Assembly: GCF_022818495.1 (NCBI RefSeq)
Contig: NZ_CP089291.1
Span: forward strand, 3,303,501-3,367,500
Source of the DNA: Fodinisporobacter ferrooxydans
GTDB lineage: Bacteria > Bacillota > Bacilli > Tumebacillales > MYW30-H2
DNA: 64,000 bases
Reading direction: 5' to 3'
Positions 37,577 to 46,591 of the stretch are shown one piece after another. A program made the position numbers and the translations under genes. Position 1 is the stretch's first letter. The number at the start of each line of letters is the position of its first letter. Below the pieces are notes generated by a model that worked only from the letters and a program-made list of their open reading frames with translations, was not told the origin of the DNA and did no database searches.

Positions 37577-38133
37577 TGGTTCAGGATATTTTGAAAAAAG
37601 TAGAGGAGCGGATGGATAAATCGATTCAAGCGCTGCGCAAGGAATTTGCTACAGTTCGTGCAGGGCGTGCGACTCCGAACTTGCTGGATAAGATTGTCGT
37701 CGAATATTATGGAAGCACCATGCCGATTCATCAATTGGCGAATATTTCAGCTCCAGAGCCGCGGCTTTTGGTTATTCAACCTTGGGACAAAGGAAGCTTG
37801 GGTGCCATTGAAAAAGCAATCAGCAAATCGGATCTTGGATTGGTGCCGACAAATGATGGTGGCGTGATTCGAATTGTCATTCCACAATTGACGGAGCAAC
37901 GCCGCCAGGAACTTGTCAAACAAATTCGGAAAATGGCGGAAGAAGGCCGTGTAGCCGTGAGAAACGTGCGCAGAGATTTGAATGATGAAGTGAAGAAAGT
38001 CGAAAAGAATGGCGATATTAGCGAGGATGAAAGCAGACGCGCGCAAGAAAAGATTCAACATGCGACAGATAAATATATCGGCGAAATTGATAAAATTCTG
38101 GCAACAAAAGAGAAAGAATTGTTGGAAGTTTAA
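37576..38133 (+). CDS. frr: Ribosome recycling factor
   Basis: Splits post-termination ribosomes together with EF-G. 185 residues, the standard length. Motifs IQALRKEFATVRAGRATPNL, YYGSTMPIHQLANISAPEPR and RRQELVKQIRKMAEEGRVAV with DEVKKVEKNGDISEDESRR at the end. ATG 37576 is coupled to the pyrH stop. Confidence 0.97.
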
Positions 38134-38137
38134 TGGT

Positions 38138-38160
38138 TCCCCCTTCCGAAAGAAGGGGGA
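38138..38160 (+). terminator. G/C-rich hairpin after frr, no T tract
   Basis: TCCCCCTT (38138-38145) and AAGGGGGA (38153-38160) form an 8-bp stem with a 7-base loop. No T run follows, so it may act as an mRNA 3' stabiliser or a weak terminator. Confidence 0.5.
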
Positions 38161-38263
38161 TGCTTGCTTCATATAATAGAAACGTTTCTATGTTTTTTGA
38201 TCGTTGAAAGATCCGGCCTGACAAAGGATTGCAATTCTTTTTGCAGTTGTAGCTTGATTTCAT

Positions 38264-38291
38264 TTGCATAAGTATAAATCAATTGTATAAT
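38264..38291 (+). promoter_or_regulatory. Promoter of uppS-cdsA-dxr
   Basis: TTGCAT (38264-38269), a 16-base spacer and a perfect TATAAT (38286-38291), 38 bases upstream of the uppS start. It separates the lipid/isoprenoid genes from pyrH-frr. Confidence 0.75.
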
Positions 38292-38328
38292 ATCGTAAGG
38301 AATTGAATGTTTTGGGGAGATGTCCTAT

Positions 38329-39102
38329 ATGCTGCAACGAATACGAGGGTTTTTCGGCTCGTCCCTGGAGTCTACACAAGATCAATCGCTCGACCACAAT
38401 GCGGTGGTACCCTATCATGTTGCGGTAGTCATGGACGGGAACGGACGATGGGCCAAGAAACGTGGGTTGCCTCGTACTGCCGGTCATCGTGCGGGTATGA
38501 AAGTTGTCAAAAATATTGCAATCGCCGCTGATGAGATCGGCATTAAAGTGTTGACGATGTACGCTTTTTCTACAGAAAATTGGAAGCGTCCACGTCAGGA
38601 AGTCGATTTTTTAATGCGGTTGCCGGAAGAATTTTTACGTCTTGAATTGCATGATTTGATGAAACATAACGTGCAGATGCGGTTTATGGGGGCGCTTGAT
38701 CGATTGCCGGCATATACACAAGAAACCGTGCGGGAAGCGATTGAGCAGACCCGTTCAAATACAGGCATTATTTTAAATTTTGCATTAAATTATGGCGGTC
38801 GCCGGGAAATAACGGATGCGATTCGAAAACTTGCAGAAGATGTGAAAGAGGGGATCTTGCTGCCAGAGGAAATTACGGAAGAATCGATTCGCTCGTATTT
38901 ATTGACACATGATTTGCCGGATCCGGATTTGCTGATTCGGACAAGCGGAGAAATTCGCATCAGCAACTTCTTGCTTTGGCAGTTGGCATATTCTGAATTG
39001 TGGTTTACAGATGTGTATTGGCCGGATTTTACAAGGGAACACTTTTATGAAGCGATTCGTTCGTTTCAATTGCGGGGTCGCAGGTTTGGTGGGTTGAAGT
39101 AG
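38329..39102 (+). CDS. uppS: Undecaprenyl pyrophosphate synthase
   Basis: cis-Prenyltransferase that makes the C55 lipid carrier for peptidoglycan. About 257 residues from ATG 38329 (GGGGAG at 38314-38319; ATG 38320 is too close to it). Catalytic Asp36 in VVMDGNGRWAKKRGLPR, then AGMKVVKNIA, YAFSTENWKRP and the C-terminal DLPDPDLLIRTSGEIRISNF and LLWQLAYSELWFTDVYWPDF. Complete; cdsA follows after 14 bases. Confidence 0.96.
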   Translation: MLQRIRGFFGSSLESTQDQSLDHNAVVPYHVAVVMDGNGRWAKKRGLPRTAGHRAGMKVVKNIAIAADEIGIKVLTMYAFSTENWKRPRQEVDFLMRLPEEFLRLELHDLMKHNVQMRFMGALDRLPAYTQETVREAIEQTRSNTGIILNFALNYGGRREITDAIRKLAEDVKEGILLPEEITEESIRSYLLTHDLPDPDLLIRTSGEIRISNFLLWQLAYSELWFTDVYWPDFTREHFYEAIRSFQLRGRRFGGLK

Positions 39103-39116
39103 GAGGTGTACACGGC

Positions 39117-39917
39117 GTGAGACAACGAATGATAACAGGCATATTGGGTGCAGCCGTGTTTCTTTTCTTTTTTTGGCGTGGTGGACTGGCTTTTTCCTTG
39201 TTTATCACATTGCTTTCGATCGTTTCGTTTCACGAACTGCTTTCTATGAAACGCATTCACTTTCTTACATTTCCGGCTCTCCTCGGCTTTTTGCTTCTGG
39301 CTTTTTTTATCCCTGGTCAACAACTATTGTTCTTGCCGTCCATCGGATATGGCGTTTTGGTCTATATATACGGATGCGTGACGCTCGCTTGGTCTGTCAT
39401 ACGAAAGAATGCATTTACATTCCTGGATGCCGCATTTTGTACATTTAGTTTTTCCTATCTGTCCTTTGGTTTTGAACGTGCATTGGCGATACGGTCAGGA
39501 GCGTTTGGAACCGAGTTTTTTGTTTTGTTTCTGCTTGTGATTTGGGCCACTGATACAGGAGCGTACTTTGTTGGACGAACCGTTGGCGGGAGGAAGTTAT
39601 GGCCGGAAATTAGTCCGAATAAAACAATTTCCGGTTCCCTTGGCGGGATTGTAACAGCTGTTCTTATTAGTATTCTTTACGTCTCTTTCGTTTTACAATC
39701 CCTTTCCATTCCTGTAATTTCTGTTGCTTTGTTCGCATGCATGGTTTCCATTTGCGGTCAAATGGGAGATTTGGTGGAGTCGGCCGTGAAACGGTATTTT
39801 GGTGTGAAAGATTCTGGAAATATCCTGCCCGGACATGGCGGCGCCCTCGATCGTTTTGACAGTTTTGTTTATGCTGCTCCTTTAGCATTCTGGTATATCC
39901 ATACCTTTTGGCTATAG
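39117..39917 (+). CDS. cdsA: Phosphatidate cytidylyltransferase
   Basis: Makes CDP-diacylglycerol, the precursor of all membrane phospholipids. 266 residues, GTG start 39117 behind AGGAGGTG. Seven to eight hydrophobic segments, with the family signature near the C-terminus: VKRYFGVKDSGNILPGHGGA followed by LDRFDSFVYAAPLAF. The N-terminus RQRMITGILGAAVFLFFFWR is standard. Neighbours uppS and dxr as in other Bacillales. Confidence 0.96.
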   Translation: MRQRMITGILGAAVFLFFFWRGGLAFSLFITLLSIVSFHELLSMKRIHFLTFPALLGFLLLAFFIPGQQLLFLPSIGYGVLVYIYGCVTLAWSVIRKNAFTFLDAAFCTFSFSYLSFGFERALAIRSGAFGTEFFVLFLLVIWATDTGAYFVGRTVGGRKLWPEISPNKTISGSLGGIVTAVLISILYVSFVLQSLSIPVISVALFACMVSICGQMGDLVESAVKRYFGVKDSGNILPGHGGALDRFDSFVYAAPLAFWYIHTFWL

Positions 39918-39983
39918 GCAGCAGATAGAATTTTTTTGAGATATCGTTTTGCATGAAGCTTAGAAAATGAGGTGGGATACCGT

Positions 39984-41147
39984 ATGAATCGATCCATTAC
40001 GATCCTTGGCTCTACGGGATCCATTGGGACACAGACGTTAGACGTGATACGACATTTGGAATACCGCGTCAGTGGATTGGCAGCAGGGACAAATGTGGAA
40101 CGCTTAGCTCAACAAATCAAGGAATTTCATCCGCAAATCGTTTGTGTTGCGGATGAGGTACATGCGCAAGCGCTCAGGAAATTGATTGGAACTGAAAATG
40201 TGGAAATCGTTTACGGAGAAGAAGGACTTTGTGATGTGGCTGCAGAGTCTTCCGCCGATACGGTAGTGACAGCCGTTGTCGGGGCCATGGGGATTAAGCC
40301 GACATTGCGGGCCATACAGGCAAAGAAAAATATAGCTCTTGCCAATAAAGAAACATTAGTAAGTGCCGGAGAAATTGTAATGGCAGAAGCGTCCAAACAC
40401 AATGTGAAAATTCTTCCTGTAGACAGTGAACACAGTGCGATCTTTCAATGTTTGCAAGAGCGGTCGCTATCCCAAGTAAAGCGGCTTTTGCTGACGGCAT
40501 CCGGCGGTTCTTTTCGAACGTTGACCCGCGAGCAGTTGCATGATGTCACGATTGAAAGTGCCTTGCAGCACCCGAATTGGGTCATGGGCCCGAAAATTAC
40601 GATTGATTCGGCGACACTTATGAATAAAGGCTTGGAGGTTATGGAAGCAAAATGGCTGTTTTCCATGCCTGTAGATGCGATCGATGTTGTCATTCATCCG
40701 CAAAGTGTTGTCCACTCGATGGTGGAATTTGTTGACCATTCCATTCTGGCGCAGCTTGGAACTGCGGATATGCGGATTCCCATTCAATTTGCGCTTGCCT
40801 ATCCGGAGCGAATGCAGGCGGATTGGCCAAGGCTTGCTTTTCATACATACATGCAGCTCGATTTTTATCCGCCGGATCTGAAACGGTTTCCGGCGCTGTC
40901 GTTGGCTTATGATGCACTGCGGATCGGCGGATCACTGCCTGCGGTATTAAATGCTGCAAATGAACGCGTCGTAGAGCATGTACTGCAAGGGCGCGTGCCG
41001 TTTTCCAAAATTGAGCTGCATGTGGAAGATGTAATGCAACAGCATCATACGTTATCACATCCAAGCTTGGACGAGATCCTGGAGTCGGACCGCTGGGCGC
41101 GCAAGAAGATAGATGAAGCGATTCACAAGCATACACCATCGATGTAA
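39984..41147 (+). CDS. dxr: 1-deoxy-D-xylulose 5-phosphate reductoisomerase
   Basis: Second step of the non-mevalonate (MEP) isoprenoid pathway, NADPH and metal dependent. About 387 residues from ATG 39984. NADPH-binding ITILGSTGSIGTQTLDVIR, then ALANKETLVSAGEIVM, metal-binding LPVDSEHSAIFQCLQ, TASGGSF and HPNWVMGPKITIDSATLMNK are all intact. In B. subtilis rseP (rasP), proS and polC come next; here they are absent and a promoter and rimP follow. Confidence 0.97.
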   Translation: MNRSITILGSTGSIGTQTLDVIRHLEYRVSGLAAGTNVERLAQQIKEFHPQIVCVADEVHAQALRKLIGTENVEIVYGEEGLCDVAAESSADTVVTAVVGAMGIKPTLRAIQAKKNIALANKETLVSAGEIVMAEASKHNVKILPVDSEHSAIFQCLQERSLSQVKRLLLTASGGSFRTLTREQLHDVTIESALQHPNWVMGPKITIDSATLMNKGLEVMEAKWLFSMPVDAIDVVIHPQSVVHSMVEFVDHSILAQLGTADMRIPIQFALAYPERMQADWPRLAFHTYMQLDFYPPDLKRFPALSLAYDALRIGGSLPAVLNAANERVVEHVLQGRVPFSKIELHVEDVMQQHHTLSHPSLDEILESDRWARKKIDEAIHKHTPSM

Positions 41148-41167
41148 CCTGAATGCTTCCCTATTGC

Positions 41168-41196
41168 TTGCGGTTGCAGCATGTATATGCTATAAT
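41168..41196 (+). promoter_or_regulatory. Promoter of rimP-nusA-infB operon
   Basis: TTGCGG (41168-41173), 17-base spacer, perfect TATAAT (41191-41196). About 170 bases upstream of rimP, with a strong hairpin in between. Confidence 0.8.
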
Positions 41197-41229
41197 TTTC
41201 ATTGTCTGAGAGAATACTTTAGATGAGTA

Positions 41230-41264
41230 AAAGAGTGGGGGAACCCACTCTTTGCATTTTATTT
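41230..41264 (+). terminator. Strong hairpin in the rimP-nusA leader (possible attenuator)
   Basis: AAAGAGTGGG (41230-41239), GGAA tetraloop, CCCACTCTTT (41244-41253): a perfect 10-bp stem followed by GCATTTTATTT. It lies roughly 30 bases after the expected transcription start, so it could terminate or attenuate the operon from the promoter just upstream. Confidence 0.65.
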
Positions 41265-41365
41265 ACGCCTTTTTCAACTGGGATTTTGGTATTGAATCAT
41301 GTTTCATGTCGATGATGTGAGTTACACTGCCTGTATACATAGATTTTGTTTAAAGGAGGGTGCAC

Positions 41366-41830
41366 ATGGCGAAACGCAAAGTTACGGAAGTCGTTGAAGA
41401 ACTGGTTCAACCGATCATTGATGAATTTTCTTTGGAATTGGTTGAGATCGAGTACAAAAAAGAGGGAACCCATTGGTTTTTGCGTGTTTTTATTGACCGC
41501 CCTGACGGAAATGTCGATATTGAAGATTGCGGGCGTGTCAGTGAACGTTTATCCGAGAAGCTGGATGAAGTCGATCCCATTCCTAATTCGTATTTTTTGG
41601 AAGTTTCCTCACCGGGTGCAGAGCGCCCCTTAAAGAAGTTGAAGGATTTTGAGCGGGCCATAGAAAAACATGCATGGATCACTACGTATGAACCGATCAA
41701 TGGCATGAAATCATTCGATGGGACGATTGCAGAAGTAATGGACGGAACGGTTGCGATACATACAGGGAAAGATACAGTTGCGATACCGTTTGATAAAATC
41801 GCCTCGGCTCGTCTCGTTGTCGATTTTTAA
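41366..41830 (+). CDS. rimP: Ribosome maturation factor RimP
   Basis: Needed for 30S subunit maturation. 154 residues from ATG 41366, AAAGGAGGG at 41352-41360. The N-terminal domain has [20 protein letters not shown] and [20 protein letters not shown]; then [18 protein letters not shown], typical of the family; the C-terminal SH3-like domain ends [15 protein letters not shown]. First gene of the nusA-infB operon in most bacteria. Confidence 0.96.
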   Translation: MAKRKVTEVVEELVQPIIDEFSLELVEIEYKKEGTHWFLRVFIDRPDGNVDIEDCGRVSERLSEKLDEVDPIPNSYFLEVSSPGAERPLKKLKDFERAIEKHAWITTYEPINGMKSFDGTIAEVMDGTVAIHTGKDTVAIPFDKIASARLVVDF

Positions 41831-41891
41831 CATGTTTCAAAGCGGAAATTTCGTTCGCTTGTAAGTAAATGAAAGGGGGAGAAACCAGTTC

Positions 41892-42977
41892 ATGAATACG
41901 GATTTCATGGATGCGTTAGAGCAGTTAGAAAAAGAAAAGGGTATTAGTAAAGAGATTTTGATTGAAGCGATTGAAGCCGCATTGATTTCCGGGTACAAAC
42001 GGAATTTCAACTCCGCACAAAACGTACGTGTCGATATCAATCGCATCAGCGGCAATGTGCGAGTATTTGCGAGGAAAACGGTTGTTGAAGAAGTCGCCGA
42101 TTCACGCTTGGAGATCTCTCTGGATGCTGCGAAGCAAATCAGCCCTGCGTATCAACTGCAAGATATTGTGGAAATTGAAGTAACACCGCGGGATTTTGGC
42201 AGAATCGCCGCCCAAACGGCAAAACAAGTAGTAACGCAAAGAATTCGGGAAGCGGAACGCGGATTGATCTATGAAGCGTTTGTCGATCGGGAAGAAGATA
42301 TTGTGACTGGTGTTGTGCAACGGCATGATGCATCGAAATATTTTGTTGATTTGGGGAAGGTTGAAGCTTTGTTGCCCTTTCATGAAGTCATGCCAACAGA
42401 GCATTTCAAACACAACGATCGAATCAAAGCATATATTACAAAGGTCGAACGCACGACAAAGGGGCCGCAAATCGTTCTGTCCCGCACACATCCCGGGCTT
42501 TTAAAGCGATTGTTTGAATTGGAAGTGCCGGAGATCTATGATGGGGTCGTAGAAATCAAGTCGGTTGCCCGTGAAGCGGGGTATCGCTCCAAAATTGCAG
42601 TATACGCAAAAAATCCGGATGTGGATCCTGTCGGCGCCTGCGTGGGGCCGAAAGGTGTGCGTGTACAGACCATCGTCAATGAGTTGCGCGGTGAAAAAAT
42701 CGACATTGTAAAATGGAATGACGAAATTGAAATGTTTGTAGCAAATGCATTAAGTCCGGCAAAAGTGGTCAAAGTGGAAATTTTGGAAGATGAAAAAGTT
42801 GCGCGTGTCATCGTGCCGGATTATCAACTGTCTCTTGCCATTGGGAAAGAAGGACAAAATGCCCGTTTGGCTGCCAAACTGACAAATTGGAAAATTGACA
42901 TTAAAAGTGAGTCGCAAGCAGGTCTTGAACCGAGCACCCGGCTGGACGATGTCGCAGATGATCAGTTCGAACTGTAG
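41892..42977 (+). CDS. nusA: Transcription termination/antitermination protein NusA
   Basis: RNA-polymerase-binding elongation factor. 361 residues: N-terminal domain MDALEQLEKEKGISKEILIE, S1 domain around residues 135-200 (YFVDLGKVEALLPFHEVMPT), then KH1 with VGACVGPKGVRVQTIVNELR and KH2 with LSLAIGKEGQNARLAAKLT. No C-terminal acidic repeats, as usual in Gram-positives. Ribosome-binding site GGGGGAG precedes ATG 41892. Confidence 0.97.
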   Translation: MNTDFMDALEQLEKEKGISKEILIEAIEAALISGYKRNFNSAQNVRVDINRISGNVRVFARKTVVEEVADSRLEISLDAAKQISPAYQLQDIVEIEVTPRDFGRIAAQTAKQVVTQRIREAERGLIYEAFVDREEDIVTGVVQRHDASKYFVDLGKVEALLPFHEVMPTEHFKHNDRIKAYITKVERTTKGPQIVLSRTHPGLLKRLFELEVPEIYDGVVEIKSVAREAGYRSKIAVYAKNPDVDPVGACVGPKGVRVQTIVNELRGEKIDIVKWNDEIEMFVANALSPAKVVKVEILEDEKVARVIVPDYQLSLAIGKEGQNARLAAKLTNWKIDIKSESQAGLEPSTRLDDVADDQFEL

Positions 42978-42998
42978 GATAACGGACGGTGGTTCAAA

Positions 42999-43283
42999 AT
43001 GGTACAAAAACGAATCTCTTTACGAAAATGTGTCGGTTGTCAGGAGATGAAACCGAAACGCAGCCTCATTCGGGTTGTACATACGCCAGCTGATACGATT
43101 GAATTGGATCCGACGGGGCGTAAAACGGGACGAGGCGCGTATGTTTGCAGAACTGCGCAATGTTTTCTGGCGGCAAAGAAGAAAAAAGCGTTGGATCGAT
43201 CGTTAAAAGTTTCCGTTCCGGATCAAGTATACGATGAATTGAGTGCGAATGTACCGCCGGAAGAGGAAGAGAATGAATCATAA
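42999..43283 (+). CDS. rnpM: RNase P modulator RnpM (YlxR)
   Basis: Small RNA-binding protein of the YlxR family, recently linked to RNase P in B. subtilis. 94 residues, with the cysteine motif RKCVGCQEMKPKRSLIRVV and the signature DPTGRKTGRGAYVCRTAQCF. Conserved position between nusA and ylxQ. The stop lies within the start of the next gene. Confidence 0.92.
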   Translation: MVQKRISLRKCVGCQEMKPKRSLIRVVHTPADTIELDPTGRKTGRGAYVCRTAQCFLAAKKKKALDRSLKVSVPDQVYDELSANVPPEEEENES

Positions 43284-43629
43284 TTCAAATCAACAAAAGT
43301 TTTTTCAATTGTTGGGATTGGCTATGCGTGCCCGATCGATTCTAACGGGAGATGGGACATGTCTGCAAGCCATTCGTCAGGGACAGGCGAAGGCAGCCAT
43401 TCTCGCAGAAGATGCCGGTCCGAATACGTTTAAAAAATATCATGATAAATGCAGATCGTATCAGGTACCGTTAGTAGTAATGGGGGACAAGGATACGCTC
43501 GGCCAGGCGCTTGGCAAAGAACAGCGGGCGGTAATTGTCGTAACACAGGATGGTTTTGCAAACCGTTTGTTAGAATTGGCAAGGGAAAACAACGGGGGTG
43601 ACGGATTTGACGAAAATGCGAGTCTATGA
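43273..43629 (+). CDS. ylxQ: L7Ae-family RNA-binding protein YlxQ
   Basis: 118-residue L7Ae/L30e-like protein, a probable kink-turn RNA binder. Contains [20 protein letters not shown] and [20 protein letters not shown] with [23 protein letters not shown] 43273 overlaps the end of ylxR by 11 bases; the C-terminus overlaps the start of infB. No essential function is known for the family. Confidence 0.9.
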   Translation: MNHNSNQQKFFQLLGLAMRARSILTGDGTCLQAIRQGQAKAAILAEDAGPNTFKKYHDKCRSYQVPLVVMGDKDTLGQALGKEQRAVIVVTQDGFANRLLELARENNGGDGFDENASL

Positions 43630-46108
43630 GTACGCGAAACAACATGAAATAACAAGCAAAGAGCTGATCACAATTTTAAGTCGAATGAATCTTTCTGTGA
43701 GCAATCACATGAGTGTGATGGATGATGAAATGATCACAAAAGTGGATCAATTTTTCCGGGATATGAAAGCAAAGCATTCGACAAAGCCAGGGGACCAAGG
43801 AAAGCCGCAAGCAACGGGGCACCAAGAAAAACCCAAACAGGCACACCGAGATAACGGAAGTCGACAGGAACAACAGCATCAGCGGAAACAAACTCATCCG
43901 CAACAAAGAAACCAATCCCATTCCCGCGGGAATGAACATATGAATGGGAAACAACCGAATGCCAATGCGCGAAAGCACACGGATCGTCCTTTTGCAAACA
44001 CTTCAAACAATCAGGGGAAACCAATGCAGCAGCAAGGGAAGCAACAAGGTCAATCAGGTCAATCAGGTCAATCAGGTCAATCGAAACCGCCTGTTGTCAA
44101 CCAGAATATCGTCATGAATTATCAGCCGGACGCATTTGAACTCGACGATGATAAAAAACAGGTGCGGGGAGAAAAAATCAAGAAACAAAAGCCTGGTGTA
44201 CGTGGACCTGCGGATGGGAAAGAAGCGAATCGCAGCGGTTCCTTTAATAAAGGCGGCAATAACAGGAACAACATGCCAAAAGGAAAGCAAGATCCAAGAC
44301 GAAGAGATCGCCAGCAGCCGACTGCACCGCAAACTCGACCGGCAGTTCCGGAAGGACCGAAAAAGGTTTCGATTGATTCGCCAATGACTGTTGCTGAAGT
44401 CGCAAAATTATTTAAAAAAGAAACGGCAGATGTGATTAAAAAACTGTTGTTCCTTGGCATGATGGCGACGATTAACCAGGAAATCGATACGGATGCGATC
44501 GAGTTGCTGGGCGGCGAGTACAACATTGAAGTCGAAGTGCGAGCGCCTCGTGACGAAGAAGCGGAAGACATGCTGGTGGAAGAAGAGGATCCGAGCATCC
44601 TCGTGAATCGCCCGCCGGTTGTTACTATTATGGGACATGTGGATCATGGAAAAACTACATTGTTGGATGCGATTCGTGAAACGAAAGTCACAGCCACGGA
44701 AGCTGGCGGTATTACCCAACATATCGGGGCATACCAAGTAGAAATCAACAATCGGAAAATTACATTTCTCGATACGCCCGGTCACGCCGCATTTACGACG
44801 ATGCGTGCACGTGGCGCACAAGTAACGGACATTACGATTTTGGTCGTTGCGGCGGATGATGGCGTCATGCCACAGACCGTTGAAGCGATCAACCATGCGA
44901 AAGCGGCCAATGTCCCAATTATCGTTGCTGTCAATAAAATCGATAAACCGGATGCCAATCTGGACCGGATTAAGCAAGAATTGACAGAGCATGGTTTGGT
45001 AGCGGAAGAGTGGGGCGGCGAAACGATTTTCGTACCGATCTCGGCGTTAAAGAAACAAGGGATTGAAGAATTGCTGGAAATGATTTTGCTGGTGTCTGAA
45101 ATGGCAGAACTCAGGGCCAATCCGGATGGTCGTCCGCGTGGTACGATTATCGAAGCGCAATTGGATAAAGCTCGCGGACCTGCAGCAACGGTGCTCGTTC
45201 AGAACGGTACATTGAAAGTCGGCGATATTGTTGTTGCCGGTATGACATATGGACGTGTGCGCGCGATGGTCAACGATCGCGGTCGTCGTGTGAAAGAAGC
45301 AGGCCCATCTGCGCCAGTGGAGATTATTGGGCTTTCCGATGTGCCGCATGCGGGAGACCAATTTGTCGTATATGACGATGAGCGTAAAGCAAGAGCTTTG
45401 ACTGAAAAACGTTCCAATAAACTGCGGGCTGCCGAGATGGGTGCACAGACCCGTGTCACGCTGGATGATTTGTATAAACAAATCCAAGAGGGCCAAGTAA
45501 AAGATTTGAACGTCATCTTAAAAGCAGACGTTCAAGGATCTGTCGAGGCGTTGCGGGGAGCTTTGGAAAAAATTGATATCGCAGGTGTTCGCGTCCGTGT
45601 GATACACCAAGGCGTCGGTGCCATTACCGAGTCGGATATCATTTTGGCAACTGCATCAAACGGGATTGTCCTCGGTTTTAACGTTCGCCCGGAACCGAAT
45701 GCCGGAAAGATGGCAGAATCGGAAAAAGTGGATGTACGCTTGTATCGGGTCATTTATACGGCGATTGAAGAACTTGAAGCAGCAATGAAAGGGATGTTGG
45801 ATCCCGAGTACAAAGAAGTGATTATCGGCCATGCGGAGATTCGCCAGACATTCAAGGTATCCAAGGTCGGAACGATTGCCGGTTGTTATGTAACGGAAGG
45901 AAAATTGGAGCGCAATGGCGATTGCCGCTTGATCCGGAACGGAATTGTCATTTATGAAGGAAAAGTGGAGACCCTCAAGCGGTTCAAAGACGATGCGCGG
46001 GAAGTATTGACAGGTTTTGAGTGTGGATTGACCCTTGAACGTTTCAATGACCTGAAAGAAGGGGACATGATTGAAATGTTTGCAATGGAGGCAGTTAAGG
46101 CACACTAA
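43607..46108 (+). CDS. infB: Translation initiation factor IF-2
   Basis: GTPase that places initiator tRNA on the 30S subunit and promotes subunit joining. About 833 residues from TTG 43607 (GGGGG at 43594-43598), giving the family start [21 protein letters not shown] Gln/Asn/Lys/Gly-rich linker (residues about 65-250) includes [13 protein letters not shown] second IF2-N helix bundle [20 protein letters not shown] precedes the G domain: G1 GHVDHGKTT (Gly343), G2 [10 protein letters not shown]3 DTPGH, G4 NKID. Domains II-IV follow, ending with [20 protein letters not shown]. Confidence 0.97.
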   Translation: MTKMRVYEYAKQHEITSKELITILSRMNLSVSNHMSVMDDEMITKVDQFFRDMKAKHSTKPGDQGKPQATGHQEKPKQAHRDNGSRQEQQHQRKQTHPQQRNQSHSRGNEHMNGKQPNANARKHTDRPFANTSNNQGKPMQQQGKQQGQSGQSGQSGQSKPPVVNQNIVMNYQPDAFELDDDKKQVRGEKIKKQKPGVRGPADGKEANRSGSFNKGGNNRNNMPKGKQDPRRRDRQQPTAPQTRPAVPEGPKKVSIDSPMTVAEVAKLFKKETADVIKKLLFLGMMATINQEIDTDAIELLGGEYNIEVEVRAPRDEEAEDMLVEEEDPSILVNRPPVVTIMGHVDHGKTTLLDAIRETKVTATEAGGITQHIGAYQVEINNRKITFLDTPGHAAFTTMRARGAQVTDITILVVAADDGVMPQTVEAINHAKAANVPIIVAVNKIDKPDANLDRIKQELTEHGLVAEEWGGETIFVPISALKKQGIEELLEMILLVSEMAELRANPDGRPRGTIIEAQLDKARGPAATVLVQNGTLKVGDIVVAGMTYGRVRAMVNDRGRRVKEAGPSAPVEIIGLSDVPHAGDQFVVYDDERKARALTEKRSNKLRAAEMGAQTRVTLDDLYKQIQEGQVKDLNVILKADVQGSVEALRGALEKIDIAGVRVRVIHQGVGAITESDIILATASNGIVLGFNVRPEPNAGKMAESEKVDVRLYRVIYTAIEELEAAMKGMLDPEYKEVIIGHAEIRQTFKVSKVGTIAGCYVTEGKLERNGDCRLIRNGIVIYEGKVETLKRFKDDAREVLTGFECGLTLERFNDLKEGDMIEMFAMEAVKAH
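44048..44083 (+). repeat. 9-bp tandem repeat inside infB
   Basis: The unit GGTCAATCA occurs almost four times (44048-44083; the last copy ends G instead of A), coding for repeated Gly-Gln-Ser in the disordered IF-2 linker. Length changes here would stay in frame. Confidence 0.9.
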
Positions 46109-46116
46109 GAGAGACT

Positions 46117-46154
46117 GGAACATTCAACAATTGGTATTTGTTGCTCTGTGTTCC
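46117..46154 (+). other. Bipartite hairpin between infB and rbfA
   Basis: GGAACA (46117-46122) pairs with TGTTCC (46149-46154) and CAACAA (46125-46130) with TTGTTG (46138-46143). No T tract follows. It may be an RNA processing or stability element between infB and rbfA; ylxP, which lies here in B. subtilis, is absent. Confidence 0.45.
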
Positions 46155-46226
46155 GAAAAGACAACACTTGGGATGTTCAAAAGGAGTCATTCATGTTTTG
46201 AACAGCCTTTATAAGGGGCGAACTTG

Positions 46227-46571
46227 ATGGCGAAGGTACGAGTCAGTCGAGTGGGAGAGCAAATCAAAAAAGAAATCAACGATATCGTCCGTTATGAATT
46301 AAAAGACCCACGGATCGGATTTTTGACAATTACTGATGTGGAAGTGTCAGGTGATCTTTCCTACGCAAAAGTATTTATCAGTGTGTTAGGCAAGGAAGAA
46401 GAACGGGATCATACCTTGCAGGCATTGGTGCGGGCGAGCGGCTTTATCCGTTCGGAATTGGGGAAACGGCTGCGCATTCGGCATACACCGGAACTCAGCT
46501 TCTCATTAGATCGATCTTTGGATTACAGTGAACGAATTCATGATGTATTGCGCAGTTTGGATACCGAATAG
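46227..46571 (+). CDS. rbfA: Ribosome-binding factor A
   Basis: KH-fold factor for late 30S maturation. 114 residues from ATG 46227 (AAGGGGCG upstream). Signatures RVGEQIKKEINDIVRYELKD, GFLTITDVEVSGDLSYAKVF and LGKRLRIRHTPELSFSLDRS are all intact. Followed 20 bases later by nrnA. Confidence 0.96.
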   Translation: MAKVRVSRVGEQIKKEINDIVRYELKDPRIGFLTITDVEVSGDLSYAKVFISVLGKEEERDHTLQALVRASGFIRSELGKRLRIRHTPELSFSLDRSLDYSERIHDVLRSLDTE

Positions 46572-46591
46572 AAAACAGGTGATGCGTGTTG

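Noticed and set aside
44048-44083. Possible CRISPR-like short repeat
   Set aside because: Only 9-bp units without spacers, inside infB; no array or cas genes.
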